Source of the DNA: Mesostigma viride
Taxonomy: Eukaryota > Streptophyta > Mesostigmatophyceae > Mesostigmatales > Mesostigmataceae
Direction: 5' to 3'
DNA: 64,000 bases
Assembly (NCBI GenBank): GCA_009746045.1
Contig: RPFO01000670.1
Coordinates: 1,695,476 to 1,759,475 of the forward strand
Position numbers and translations under genes: made by a program
Shown: positions 12,633 through 26,000 of the stretch, piece by piece
Layout: each line of letters opens with the position of its first letter
Numbering within the stretch: position 1 is the first letter of the stretch
The notes under the pieces: model-generated
What the model saw: only the letters and a program-made list of their open reading frames with translations
The model's database searches: none
Told to the model about the DNA's origin: nothing

Positions 12633-13716
12633 TGTCGATTAAAGATGTGCCACTAAATAATTGAAAAGTCGCATCCGCGATCCATGCTTTTGGCTATGTC
12701 AAGTCGAGGACACCGGTTGCGTTGGCGAGCTTAATAGCGATTGCGGGCGTCTCGTGTGCCAGCCAACTGAAGGGCAGAGCGCGTGCCCGGGAATGCGAAC
12801 CTGCTAAGCAGCGATGCGCACAAAACTCGGTTGTCAACTCAGTGGTCTTGCTGGTTACAACTCAGCACGTTGTAGGCGAGGGCTGCGATCTAACTCAGGT
12901 GGCCGGAATCTTCAGGACCTCACTCTGGATCTCACTCAAGAGCGTAAAGCTGAAGAGCTGCCAGCGTCAGCAAGAGATCCCGCCACCCGTTTCAAACCCG
13001 GATGAGCGATTTTTCCAAAACCCCTCTTACAGTACTATGAAGACTCGCGCGAACCTCACAATGCCACGTGCGCCACGTGGCGGCTGGACGCAGATGACTG
13101 GAGGTGGGCACCGGCGGCGCGCCGTTGAAAACTCGTTTTGGGAAGTGCCAGGGCCAGGACGGACATTGGTTTGGCGGAGGGGATATTATTGCAAGATGCT
13201 CGGGATGCCCCGTGGTGGGCAATCCGAGCTGGCCACGTCGGAGCCAGTAGCCAAGTATCCGAGTCAAGTAAAGATCAGGCTTACCACTAGGCCGTCCACC
13301 CCAACGCGAAGCGAGTGGTCTCACAATATAAATTGCGCACCCCCAGGAGGACGTTTGCGAAAAACCACCGAGGCAAAACAGCGGTTTTGGATGTCATGTA
13401 ATTTTCGATAGGGCGGTACTATGATTCTGACTCGCAAGGGAATCATTTACTTCAAGCTTTGCGTAATCCGAATCAACGTGCGCCCGGGATAGCGCCTTGC
13501 ACGGGAAAGGCCAAATTCCGCGCAACATGGTAGACGAAACCCAAGCGCCTCAAACCGACACCGGTTGGTGTTAACGTCTACGTCTAGGCGTGGGCGCACA
13601 GCCGCAGACGAACCTACAGTATAAAGCGACACCTGTTGGTGTTAGTTCTTTGGGCGGGGCTGCAGGTGAAGTTGGTAGCTAATTTGCCTGCTTCTGCTAA
13701 GATATTCATTGATCAG
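12633..13716. other. Divergent intergenic region (DGD1 / START protein)
   Basis: Shared 5' flank of two divergent genes with start codons 1,084 bases apart. An open frame at 12722-13411 has no recognisable family, no codon-use resemblance to the neighbouring exons, and is not called. The region presumably holds both promoters; I see no convincing TATA box. Confidence 0.5.
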
Positions 13717-15995
13717 ATGGATATATCCGGCTTTTCCAAGCTGGCGTCCGTGGACGATATCCCGTCCATGGCGGCAGTAATTGGAAGCCTTCTGTTACCG
13801 TTGTTAGGGCTGTTCCTTGGTTGGGTGTGGAAGCCGCGCTGGGCTTCAGTCCTGCTTCCCCCGGGCTTGTTTTCTCGCAGAATTGCACTTTCGTTAACAG
13901 CCCTTTCCTTCGCGAGGACATACCTTCCAGCTCTTGGCCGTGCTTTGTTTAAAAAGCGCGCTGATACACGTGCTACAGAGACTTCGGAGGCGCCCGTGGA
14001 GCTATGGTGGGTTTTGACTTGGAAATGGCTTGGCAGCGTAGTTGTCGATGCTTTTTGCGCAGCACTTCTCTGTCCTGTTTGGAAATTGAGCAGGATGCGG
14101 CGCGCTGGACGTTAGACGCGTCCTCATGGCACCGGTCGCTTGATTTCCTTTGAAAAGGTTGGAGAAGTAACTGATTTCACTTGCTTCGAATTGCCTTGTT
14201 GCTTCCTTCATCTGGCGTTTCTTCCCAGCAGCAACGGAGAATACAGCGACGTTGTAACCGATGAAGACCTGTTGAATTTTCAACGCGTCCTGGATGGGAG
14301 TGGCGACCCTACTCCTTGGGAGCCAATGATGCACAAACAGAACGATAAGATGGAGTATAGAAGCTATCGTCGGGACCCAGCCGATGGCGGCCCCACACAA
14401 TATACCACCGTGCTGGTTCATCAAAATGCTGACGCAGAGATGGTCCGGGATTTTTACTGGGATGATGGTAGGTTTTCTGTTCCTTTTCTGTTCCCCATCC
14501 ATGTTTTGCTTGTTAGCTCCGTGGGAGTGCGTTACGGCCTTTTCAAGTTTCAAGTCTGTCATTTGTACAGTAGTGTATGGCTATGGTCGGTTGTTGAAGG
14601 CTTATGTTGCTATTCTGATCTTCATCGAAGGCTTATGTGGCTATGTTCCTTGCTATCTACCCTGAAGTTAAAAAAAAGTACCGTTTATTTTGTGGAGGAA
14701 TGTCCCGTCAGGAATCTGAAATTGGCCATTTTTTCTGTTAAGGAGGTCAAGATCAGCATGATGGTGTGGTTGCACAATCCTGAAGCAATTGTTAAGCGTC
14801 CTCTTGCCTGTGGCGCCCTGGTTGGCGCCCTATCTGTGTGCGCAGACTTCCGGTTCCAGTGGGACCGCATGCTGCAGTCGTCGCGTGTGCTGGGCACATG
14901 CTCCGAGACCGGCACGCAGCTGGTGCACTGGGTGCGCAAGTTCCCCGCCTTCTGCTCGCCGCGCGACTATGTGATCGGCCGCCGCATGTGGGCTGTGCAG
15001 GAGCCGTCCCAGGGGGGCGCGCCTCCCTCCACCACCTACTACGCGGTCACCAAGGGCCACCACCACCCGGAGGCGCCCGAGGTCAACCGCCCGCGCCGCG
15101 TGACCAATTACCTGTCCTGCTGGAGGATACGGCCTGTTGCGGGGGTGGATGGTACACCCAACGGCGCGGTCGAGACGGCCTTCTTCCACAGCGAGGTAGG
15201 TTGGTGGTGGCTGTCGGTGCGGAGGACTCCTCCCTGCAACACTTACTCACGTTGATAATATTTTCTTCTCGTGTTATGCTGGCCAAGCTCCTGGGAAAGA
15301 AGAGTTTGAATTTTTGTCTTGCAGGAAAGGGGGTAGGAAGGGTCGAATCTTCTTATAGCACAGTTCATGTTCTTAGTTGCAGTATTCTTTTTTACTCACG
15401 TAGGCTAGATAATTTGCACACGATTCACTTCCACACTTTGCTTCTCGCGCTGACCTCATCCCGTTATTCCCACACCTCGTCCCCACCCCCACCGCAGGAC
15501 ATGCACATCCAGCGGCACGTGGCCAAGATGGGGGTGCGCTCCTTCATGTGGGGCCTTGTCAAGAACATTGACCCGGGCGTGCGCCAGTACATGCAGGAAC
15601 GGCGCGAACGTGACATGCGCGAGGCCTTCCGCGTGCGCATCTCCTCGCGCCGGTCCTCCGACCTGCTGTCCGCCATGGCTGGCGCCTCCCCCACACCCTC
15701 CGGCTCCGCGCCGGTGCCCGCCCTGTCCCCCATCGCCACGCAGGCGGGGCCATTGGCGGCCGGCCCACCTTCCCCAGCTGTCAGCGAGACCAGCGGCATG
15801 ATGCGCTCGGCCTCGCAGGGCGTGCTGGGCGCGCTGCCGGCCACCGCGCTGCCCCGCAAGGGCGGCAAGCTGCGCCATGCGGCGCGGCTGGTGCTGGGCG
15901 CTGGGCTGGCGGCAGCGGTGGGTGGTGCCGAGGTGGGCATCGCAGGGGCGCTCGTGGTGGGCTCCCTGCGCATGCTGCGCAACAACCGCAGGTAG
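13717..15995 (+). CDS. Membrane-anchored START-domain lipid-transfer protein
   Basis: Four exons join in frame: 13717-14006, 14229-14467, 14846-15195 and 15498-15995 (458 residues). An N-terminal hydrophobic segment (residues about 17-37, ending GLFLGWVWKPRW) matches the anchor of plant START proteins of the At1g55960/At3g13062 type. The START/PCTP-like domain follows: DLLNFQRVLDG, EPMMHKQNDKMEYRSYRRDP, VRDFYWDDDFRFQWDRML, GTQLVHWVRKFPAFCSPRDY, IGRRMWAV, YYAVTKG, RRVTNYLSCWRIRPV and KMGVRSFMWGLVKNIDPG. The domain binds a lipid in a hydrophobic pocket; the ligand is unknown. The tail (about residues 325-458) is Ser/Pro-rich and ends in a second, Ala/Gly-rich hydrophobic stretch not typical of the plant proteins. 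The first donor (GTGGGT at 14007) was chosen because it restores the frame with the acceptor at 14228; ATG 13717 is the first in-frame ATG. Confidence 0.85.
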
Positions 15996-18172
15996 ACAGC
16001 TGCGGAGCTCCCGCAGTAAACATGAAACGGGTGCGCACAGCAAACAGGGGCTCGCGGCGGCGACAGCGCAAACGGACTTCCGTGTTGATGTGGGCGATCA
16101 CGTGCACGTGTTGTGGAAGCGGTGCGCTTGGGTGAGCGTGCTTACGAGCCCGAGCAAGCCACCCCATCCATGGGTCGGGGTCAGGCACGCATGCCGCTGG
16201 TCTCCGGACCAGGGACAGGTGTCGCGCGCTTGGTGCGCGGTGTACATCTACGGGTCCACCTCCTGCGTGGGCCAGGCCGGCGGTCAAGTGTTTTCTGCCG
16301 CATGCACCGTGGGACGCGCCATGGGGCGGTCGCGCATGGGGCTGCTGCGTGTAGCCAGCACATTGCCGGCACGTGTGGTTTTGTCTAGTGTGTGTTCTTG
16401 GGCCAAAGTTACGGTGGATGCGGGGGCTTTTTGAAACTAGTTAGCTCAACACATGGTTGAGGCGGGCTCGGGAATGGTTGTCTCACAGGTCTCTTCTTCG
16501 TCACACAGCGCCACACAGGATGTCATGCAGGCTACACCGGGGCCTTTTCTTTCAGTGCCTGCTTTCCAGCTCGGAAAGCACGTGCTCTGTGCATGTGGCT
16601 TCCCGATGTGGCCATGAGGCTCGGTCGCTCCGACTTTCTGGGCTCTGCTTTTCTGGGCTCTTCTGAGGCAGCATGGTGGTGGGGATCTGGGCTGCTGTGA
16701 GCATCTCGTCAAACCTGAGATGCTGGCCTCTCTGGGTGACCCTACCCAGCTGCATGTTGGGAGGCAAGGGGAAAACCTGTGTGTCTGCTATTTCAGAGAA
16801 GCACACCTTTTATTGGTTGCGGATCAGTGTTCCGGAGTTCCCTGACCTGCCTGGCTACCCAGGGAGGTTGTTTGGTAGGCACTTCTAAGCCCGTATTGAG
16901 CATCATGTTGTGCTCAACGCGGGGTGCGAGGGGCCTTTATTGGGCCACTCCCCTCTTCAGGGGTGACACTGAAGGCTGGTTAGGCCAGTTTTCATGGCAG
17001 GGACCGGTCGTGGGAGCTGAACCGGGAATGGCTGCTTGGACTGTCGACCTGGTACACACAAGCGAACCCGCAGGCTGACAAGTGGCATCCTCTTGTGGTC
17101 GCTGCCATTTCTTGCCTTGTTTTAGCAATTTTTAGGGTTGACCTCCCCCATTCAGGGGGAAGAGTACACGTAGATGTTGCCTAATAACCCTTTTGTGACC
17201 ATAACTGTAAGCAAGGGTAGATTGCTTTACAATATTCTCGTTGGCCACACAGCAGCTGAGCAGCAGGCTGTGAACTTCTAAACAGATGCTGGTTGTCTCC
17301 TTGATACAACAACTTTTTTTTCAGGCTGCTGTGATCTGATTGCTTGCCCGGGCTACTTTATGGTATTTTCATAGCATTAAACTCACCACAAACAAAATTT
17401 TCAAGGCTGCTTGGATGAACTCAGAAAAATTTGCTTATTGCTCCATCGAACATTACACTCATCATTGATCATTGACCCATGACTCCCCAATGGGAGCACG
17501 AGTTTAATCAATTAACTAATTAATCAATTAATTAATAGACACGTGACTGCGTCACGCGAGCATTAGTCCTCGTTGGGAGGGGAACATGGGATGGAATGGA
17601 TGATGCGAGCTATCTAGTTAACAGGCCGGGTTGCATGCATGTGGGCACCACGGCCCGAATTGCTATGAATGCCATACGCGGTCACACGTACGCGGAGCCC
17701 CCAGCCACAGTCTCCTATGACAATTGATCATTTAGATGTAACCAGCACGTGTACAGGTGGTACATGTCATGCATCCGAAGGCTATGCAGCCCTTGATGTA
17801 GGATTCTGATCAGACAGCCCTTGATGTAGGATGGTTACATTGGGATCTTAATTAGAGAACAGCTCAGGCTCAAGCCATGCGCCGTATGCAGGCATCGATC
17901 TCGGCAATACGGGGGCCGGGCAAACTGGCCGCATGGGCTTCATTACCCCTCGATATGTTAAGCGGCAATGATGGTAAACCATCTCAGGGAACGAACCTGG
18001 CATTGTCCTTGGCATGCCACACGGATCAGTGCACAGCTTCAGCCATCTGAGGCGCTGCCCCTAAACTCCGCTACTAGTTCGATGGGATGGGAACGGGGCC
18101 CACACCTGGTAGGCTGCCCAGACGTTGCCGGGAGGCCCACTTTCAACACCGCGTGATGCATGCCAGTGCCGC
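15996..18172. other. START gene 3' flank and spacer
   Basis: No supported exon. Likely 3' UTR directly after 15995, then spacer. The only structured part is the tail-to-tail pair of retroelement ends at 17478-17600. Confidence 0.5.
17478..17600. mobile_element. Two retroelement 3' ends fused tail to tail at a TTAA tract
   Basis: The left half (+) has the GACTCCCCAATGGGAGCACG stem-loop and runs into a TTAATCAATTAACTAATTAA tract. Out of the other side, reversed, comes the end found at 48925-48999: minus-strand reading CCCATGTTCCCCTCCCAACG, then GTGACGCAGTCACGTGTCT and the same tract. So two different 3' ends share one AT tract in opposite orientation. Confidence 0.65.
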
Positions 18173-18345
18173 CTAGTGCGGGCCCTTCTTGGGCTCCTTG
18201 ATGAATGAGGGGTGCCGCTCTTTCCTGCAGCCACCGACCCTGAAATGACAACTCGGGCACTTCTTCATCTCTTGCTCATACGGCACGACCTTGAACCCGG
18301 TCCTCTGCTTGCAAGAGTCACAATCTTGGCTGGAGGTATGACAGT
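18173..18345 (-). CDS. Possible last exon of a small zinc-binding protein
   Basis: A pyrimidine-rich acceptor (TGCGCCTGCAG) precedes 18345, and the frame that follows runs 57 codons to a stop at 18173. It contains paired cysteines CDSCKQRTG and MKKCPSCHFR about 17 residues apart, plus further cysteines (DCH, GGC), the pattern of a zinc ribbon or knuckle, and a basic C-terminus KEPKKGPH. I do not recognise the family and found no upstream exon, so it could be a pseudo-exon. No function is assigned. Confidence 0.3.
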
Positions 18346-19048
18346 CTGCAGGCGCACAGGGAGCCAAAAACAATGGGGAAGGAAACCGTGACATATCTGA
18401 GGGTGCATCCCACATACAAGAGATAAGCCGTGTATAAGAAGGTGCGTTTGTGTTCGAAATAAAAGGGGCTACAGAGCCTGCCACTGCGCTTTCCAGTCCT
18501 AGACAATCTTGTTCACCACCTGTGTTCCCGAGCGTGTTGGGTAGACACACACAGCGGTGTGCTTGTTAACCAGAACACACCACCATGAATATGAACACCA
18601 TGGTTGTCTCATAGATATCCGCATGCGCAAGAAGACGCGCATTGGGGCATGGGAGAGCCTCGCACTGGAACACGTGTACTGATCTCAACCCCAAGCATCC
18701 CATTTATTCATTGAGCTGGTACCGCATGGGACCAGCACAAGCACGCTGTTACGTGGTACTAGGAGAGGCACAGCCCCCAGGGAGAAGTTGAGAGTTTGCC
18801 CACTGCACTTGAAGCCTGTCATCAAGACATCCCTTAAAAGAGGGTGTTTTGTCTACAATTCGGGGCGTTTGACCAAGCCAAGACATGGCACCTCACGAGG
18901 GGAAGCTGCTCTTTTACAATCGGGAAAAGAAGAGCAAGCCAATCGCCTCCCCGGGCTTTGGCTGGCAGGCAAGTGGGCAAAGAGTTGCAAAAAACTAACA
19001 TGAGGTCGCTCCGTACTCCCCTATTGTCAGCCGACGGACGGGTGGACG

Positions 19049-19405
19049 GGTGGAGAGATGGAGAGATGGAGAGATGCAGAGATGGAGAGATGGAGAGACG
19101 GAGAGACGGAGAGACGGAGAGACGGAGAGACGGAGAGACGGAGAGACGGAGAGACGGAGAGACGGAGAGACGGAGAGACGGAGAGACGGAGAGACGGAGA
19201 GACGGAGAGACGGAGAGACGGAGAGACGGAGAGACGGAGAGACGGAGAGACGGAGAGAGATGGATCGATGGGTAGATGGATGGATGGACGGATGGGTAGA
19301 TGGGTGGATGGATGGACGGACGGACGGACGGACGGACGGATGGATGGACGGACGGATGGATGGACGGACGGATGGATGGATGGAGGGATGGATAGATGGA
19401 TAGAA
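19049..19405. repeat. (GAGAGACG)n then (ATGG/ACGG)n repeats
   Basis: An 8-base unit GAGAGATG/GAGAGACG repeated about 26 times up to 19258, passing directly into 4-base ATGG/ACGG units up to about 19405. Confidence 0.95.
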
Positions 19406-19642
19406 GGCTCGAAACACACGCCCTGATCAAGGAAGCTGTTTCCGGCCCCACCGTCTAGGTCATGTAGTCGCTCTAAACGTAAGCCAGCCATGATGTCAAT
19501 GCACAAGGCTGTACATTTCCATCTCCATTCATATTCATCATCCTGAACGACTCGAGAACGCGGAATCGATAACGGCAACCTCGACCTACCCTGGGCGGGA
19601 TACTCCCAATTTCTGGCCTGCGCTTGTTGTCTCCTTGATATA
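19406..19642 (+). mobile_element. Dispersed repeat, 3'-coterminal family (long copy)
   Basis: Begins GGCTCGAAACACACGCCCTG and ends GTTGTCTCCTTGATA. It is matched over its length by 39378-39628, and its right-hand part by 32341-32474, 33902-33993 and 50152-50280. All copies end at the same GGTTGTCTCCTTGATA-type terminus, while their left ends differ. Confidence 0.75.
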
Positions 19643-19652
19643 CTAACAGAGA

Positions 19653-19870
<218 letters not shown>

Positions 19871-20037
19871 TCATCCATGGTAAACATCTGCCAACTATTG
19901 AGCGCCAGCCACAGCCATGCCACGTGCTGTCAAAGTACTACCATCTGTTGCATGACCCTACTGCGCCCCCGCACACCCCACACGTATGCGCAAACCCCCT
20001 ACAGCTTCGCAAGACAACCACTCTTATGGCCGGACTT

Positions 20038-23000
20038 CTATTCGGTCTTATTGCCCTCACCAGTAGTGCATGGCTCCTTGATATTGACGACCCCCACGTC
20101 TGCCAGCGCGCTCAGCAAGAACCACTCCTGTGCATCGCGCGTCTTGTTGACGGGCTGCTCGCACACGTTGTAGTAGAGGTACTGCACGCCCTCCGCGTGA
20201 CCCATCTGTGTGTAGTCGAGGCACCGCCGCCGCCACACATACAAAGGCCATAGCATGCACACAAGGGCGACACAGAACACGTGCCATGGTGACATTCACA
20301 TCCCAGAGTTGGCCATGGAACCCATCCATGCCACCGCGCAAACCAGAAACACGATGTGGTGGTGGGGGGGAGAGTGCAAAGAGCAGGGCTGCGGCAGCTG
20401 CCCTGCGCTGCCCCTGCCACGTTCATGAAACGGAACCCTCACGAGATGGAAAACAGACACCCGTTGTACAGGCCCGAGGGGAAACTGTCCCATATGCCCC
20501 CCACTCCCTTGCCAGGGTGCCCTGCTGCTGCACGGTGAACACGGTTGTTTGAGACAGGAACACCTGATATACAGATAGGCATGACGTCCATATGATATGT
20601 CACCTCGTGCCTGCAGTCACCGCACTCGAGCCACCGCGTTCGCATCTCGGCACGAAAGAAGTTGCCTTGGTGGCACCCTCGTGACGGCATCCTTGCTCCC
20701 CACATTCCCCTTATCACCTGAAAAGATAACTAAAGACGACATGGTATACTCACATCCAGCAGATAGGCAGTGCACAACACAAAAATGATATGATAAAACC
20801 TCTTCTAACATAATGGCATACCGACATCACGCCCACATCGCCTTACCTGCATCCCATACACATCAATGCTGCGGCACTTTTGCGCGGCGACGAGCAGCCC
20901 CATCAGCCCCAGCGAGGCATTATCCAGTATACGCGCAGCGTACTCGGTAAACGGCGGCGCCATGCCCGCCACCTTAATGCTGGGGTCCGTCTCCCTCACG
21001 CGCACGAGCGCCTCGAGCGAGGGCCGCGCGCGCAGGGGCACCAGCAGAACCTCCTTGGTCGCCTCATGAAACACCCAGTTCTGGCTGTTGGTCAGGCGGT
21101 GGGTGGTGCGCGTGCCCACCGCGCCCTCGTATCCAGCCGTGGGCGCGCTGTCAAAGCGCATGATCATGTCGTGGTCATCAATGTCGGGCCCAAAGGAGCG
21201 GCCCAGCAGCGCGCCCGAGTTGCCCACCACGGCGCAGGTGGGCCACATGGGGCGGCCAAAAGGGTCCTCGGGGGGGAGCACCTGCCAGGGGTTTAGGATG
21301 GGCAAGCACGTGGGCCGAAGGGCAATGATGTCATGGTGTGCCATGCGGACTCATTCTCGTGGTAATTCCCACGCCCATGCGAGAAGCAGGGCGGGACAGC
21401 ACACCAAGTTGTCACAGAGCGCAGAGCGGCGTGGAGGTTCTTGCATACACATAACGCAGCATGCTCCGGTAATGCGCCTTTTCTGGGTGGGACTCCACAA
21501 GAATCTGAGGCCTGCTTTCCTAGGAACAACCCACGTGGACGACTTGATTTATTGTCGTACTTACAGCGGTGAAGGGCATGGATGCCAACGTACATTGTCT
21601 CATCGATACATGGGCGATCTGTTGGCCATGGCACATGGTGACATGCTAACATGCGAGGCACATAGTAGTGGCGTTGCTAGCCCTCCCACATGCGCAAGCC
21701 TCCTAGCCTCGCGTGTGCAGGCATACAAATACGGAAATTACAACTGCATGGACACACCTGCGTGCGTGAATACAACATGCACCATGAGCCATGCACCCAT
21801 GTACCACGACCACGAATCTCGACAATAATGTACAAAAATACTACAACATGCAAGAAAAGAAGTACAATACAAGAGTACGCACACAGAATGCAGAATTTGG
21901 GGCATGACAGATACATGGCCAGAAGAGCTTGTCACAGAACAACAGTTGGCCCTCCACCGTGAGCACCTTGCCCTGTCCCGCCATCCATGCTGTCAGCTAG
22001 CTACTGTAACAGTGACCGCACACGCCCCTACCTTAAGCAGCTTGCTACGTCCCACCATCCATGCTGTCAGCTAGCAACTGTAACAGTGACCGCACGCGCC
22101 CCCACCTTGAGCAGCTTGTCATTCACAGGTCCCAGCACGCGGTGCCCTCGGTCATGATCTGCCTCGTGCCCCAGCAGCTCCACCACCACCTCGCTCGCGT
22201 TGGCCGCCACCAGCGACCGCCGGTTGAGCGCAAACGTGTCGTCGAACGCCCAGCTGCGCGCACCCAAGCCCAGCAATGAGGGAACGGCCACCAGCTTGGC
22301 CTCCTGCCATGTGCAACGGTGCACAGGTCCGAGGCAAGAGAAAAGGAACAATAAGAACACATTATCTGCGAGAGGATACGAACGATAGGAACACATGATC
22401 GACAAGAGGATAGGAACGATAGGAACACATGATCTGCGAAATGATAGGAATAATAGGAACACATGATCGGCACAAGGACAGGAACGATAGGAAAACATGA
22501 TCGGCAAGAGGATAGGAACAATAAGAACACATGATCTGCACAATGATACAAACGATAGGAACACATGATCTGCGAGAGGATAGGAACGATAGGAACACAT
22601 GATCGGCAAGAGGATAGGAACGATGGGAGCACATGATCGGCAACATAATAGGAACGATGAGAGCACATTATCTGGATGGAGTTCACAAATAGAGCTCAGC
22701 TTCAGAGGGACTACACATATGTGACTGGCAGACTGTTGGGTGGGATGCGCATGGCCCGGCATAGGTAATGGCTAACGTCCGCCAAAGGGGAAGGCACGCG
22801 CACGAAACACAGCCGAGGCAACAACACAAGCAAGGGGCAAGGTACGGTGCACCCATGCAGGACAAACCTACCATTCTGCACTAGTCTACTAATGCAACCA
22901 AGCTGTTCGAATTTGTGTCGTTCCAAAGCTGTTCATGTTCCCATCGTTCCAAAGCTGGTCATGTTCCCATCGTTCCAAAGCTGTTCATGTTCCCATCGTT

Positions 23001-26000
23001 CCAAAGCTGCTCATGTTCCCATCGTTCCAAAGCTGTTCATGTTCCCATCGTTCCAAAGCTGTTCATGTTCCCATCGTTCCAAAGATGCTCATGTTCGCAT
23101 CGTTCCAAAGCTGGTCATGTTCCCATCGTTCCAAAGCTGGTCATGTTCCCATCGTTCCAAAGCTGGTCATGTTCCCATCGTTCCAAAGCTGGTCATGTTC
23201 CCATCGTTCCAAAGCTGGTCATGTTCCCATCGTTACAAAGCTGGTCATGTTCCCATCGTTCCAAAGCTGGCCATGTTCGCATCGTTCCAAAGCTGGTCAT
23301 GTTCCCATCGTTCCAAAGCTGGTCATGTTCCCATCGTTCCAAAGCTGGTCACGTTCCCATCGTTCCAAAGCTGGTCATGTTCCCATCGTTCCAAAGCTGG
23401 TCACGTTCCCATCGTTCCAAAGCTGGTCATGTTCCCATCGTTCCAAAGCTGGTGATGTTCCCATCGTTCCAAAGCTGGTCATGTTCCCATCGTTCCAAAG
23501 CTGTTCATGTTCCCATCGTTCCAAAGCTGTTCATGTTCGCATCGTTCCAAAGCTGGTCATGTTCCCATCGTTCCAAAGCTGGTCATGTTCCCATCGTTCC
23601 AAAGCTGTTCATGTTCGCATCGTTCCAAAGCTGGTCACGTTCGCATCGTTCCAAAGCTGGTCATGTTCGCATCGTTCCAAAGCTGGTCATGTTCCCATCG
23701 TTCCAAAGCTGTTCATGTTCCCATCGTTCCAAAGCTGGTCATGTTCCCATCGTTCCAAAGCTGGTCACGTTCCCATCGTTCCAAAGCTGTTCATGTTCCC
23801 ATCGTTCCAAAGCTGGTCATGTTCCCATCGTTCCAAAGCTGGTCATGTTCCCATCGTTCCAAAGCTGGTCATGTTCCCATCGTTCCAAAGCTGGTCATGT
23901 TCCCATCGTTACAAAGCTGGTCATGTTCCCATCGTTCCAAAGCTGGTCATGTTCCCATCGTTCCAAAGCTGGTCATGTTCCCATCGTTCCAAAACTGGTC
24001 ATGTTCCCATCGTTCCAAAGCTGGTCATGTTCCCATCGTTCCAAAGCTGGTAATGTTCCCATCGTTCCAAAGCTGGTCACGTTCCCATCGTTCCAAAGCT
24101 GGTCATGTTCCCATCGTTCCAAAGCTGGTCATGTTCCCATCGTTCCAAAGCTGGTCACGTTCCCATCGTTCCAAAGCTGGTCATGTTCCCATCGTTCCAA
24201 AGCTGGTCATGTTCCCATCGTTCCAAAGCTGGTCATGTTCCCATCGTTCCAAAGCTGGTCATGTTCCCATCGTTCCAAAGCTGGTCATGTTCCCATCGTT
24301 CCAAAGCTGGTCATGTTCCCATCGTTCCAAAGCTGGTCATATTCCCATCATTCCAAAGCTGTTTATGTTCCCATCGTTCCAAAGCTGGTCATGTTTGCAT
24401 CGTTCCAAAGCTGCTCATGTTCCCATCGTTCCAAAGCTGTTCATGTTCCCATCGTTCCAAAGCTGGTCATGTTCCCATCGTTCCAAAGCTGGTCATGTTC
24501 CCATCGTTCCAAAGCTGGTCATGTTCCCATCGTTCCAAAGCTGGTCATGTTCCCATCGTTCCAAAGCTGGTCATGTTCCCATCGTTCCAAAGCTGGTCAT
24601 GTTCCCATCGTTCCAAAGCTGCTCATGTTCCCATCGTTCCAAAGCTGGTCATGTTCCCATCGTTCCAAAGCTGGTCATGTTCCCATCGTTCCAAAGCTGG
24701 TCATGTTCCCATCGTTCCAAAGCTGGTCATGTTCCCATCGTTCCAAAGCTGGTCATGTTCCCATCGTTCCAAAGCTGGTCATGTTCCCATCGTTCCGAAG
24801 CTGTTCATGTTCCCATCGTTCCAAAGCTGTTCATGTTCCCATCGTTCCAAAGCTGGTCATGTTCCCATCGTTCCAAAGCTGGCCATGTTCCCATCGTTCC
24901 AAAGCTGTTTATGTTCCCATCGTTCCAAAGCTGTTTATGTTCCCATCGTCCCAAAGCTGTTCATGTTCCCATCGTTCCAAAGCTGTTCATGTTCCCATCG
25001 TTCCAAAGCTGGTCATGTTCCCATCGTTCCAAAGCTGGTCACGTTCCCATCGTTCCAAAGCTGGTCATGTTCCCATCGTTCCAAAGCTGGTCATGTTCCC
25101 ATCGTTCCAAAGCTGGTCACGTTCCCATCGTTCCAAAGCTGGTCTCGTTCCCATCGTTCCAAAGCTGTTTATGTTCCCATCGTTCCAAAGCTGGTCATGT
25201 TCCCATCGTTCCAAAGCTGCTCATGTTCCCATCGTTCCAAAGCTGGTCATGTTCCCATCGTTCCAAAGCTGGTCATGTTCGCATCGTTCCAAAGCTGGTC
25301 ATGTTCCCATCGTTCCAAAACTGGTCATGTTCGCATCGTTCCAAAGCTGGTCATGTTCCCATCGTTCCAAAGCTGCTCATGTTCCCATCATTCCAAAGCT
25401 GGTCACGTTCCCATCGTTCCAAAGCTGGTCATGTTCCCATCGTTCCAAAGCTGGTCACGTTCCCATCGTTCCAAAGCTGGTCATGTTCCCATCGTTCCAA
25501 AGCACCCCTGCCACTGGAAACTGTTGCGCCCAACACGCCATGTAATCCAGGAAACAAGGTGGATGCCGGATGCGACACAAAGCACAGCACGGGCAGTGCC
25601 ACATGCTTGCTGCTCAGGGTAGACAGGAGAACTTGAAGCCCGGCATGTACGGCCACATGACATCCTTCATGCTGGATTCTGTCCACCAGTACCAGCCTGG
25701 TGCACGCAGCCCCTCTCAGTCTTTTCCTACCGCCGTAAGCCATGCAGCCTTATGCTTGCAGCTGTGCACTTTTTCAACCCCAAACGCTCTAGCCATGGCC
25801 CTTCAGCCACAATCCCTCAGCAAGAAGCCCTTAGATATAAATCCTCGAGTCAATGTAGCCCTCAACCTTCTGGCCCTGAGCCATCTTGCAAAACCTCTAG
25901 CACCAAGACCAGTTTGCCCAAACACCTCTGAAGCAGCATGCAGGCGGCCACGGCAAACACAAATGTGCGTGCAAACCCAGTGCAAACAGTACCAGGCAGC

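Noticed and set aside
12722-13411. 229-codon plus-strand frame between DGD1 and the START gene
   Set aside because: No ATG-supported domain or splice context; it lies in the divergent promoter region and has no recognisable similarity.
22915-25636. Very long open frames (up to 876 codons) reading HVPIVPKL / MFPSFQSW repeats
   Set aside because: They are translations of a 26-bp minisatellite that lacks stops in all plus-strand frames. They are antisense to the GT29 gene and lie inside its intron.
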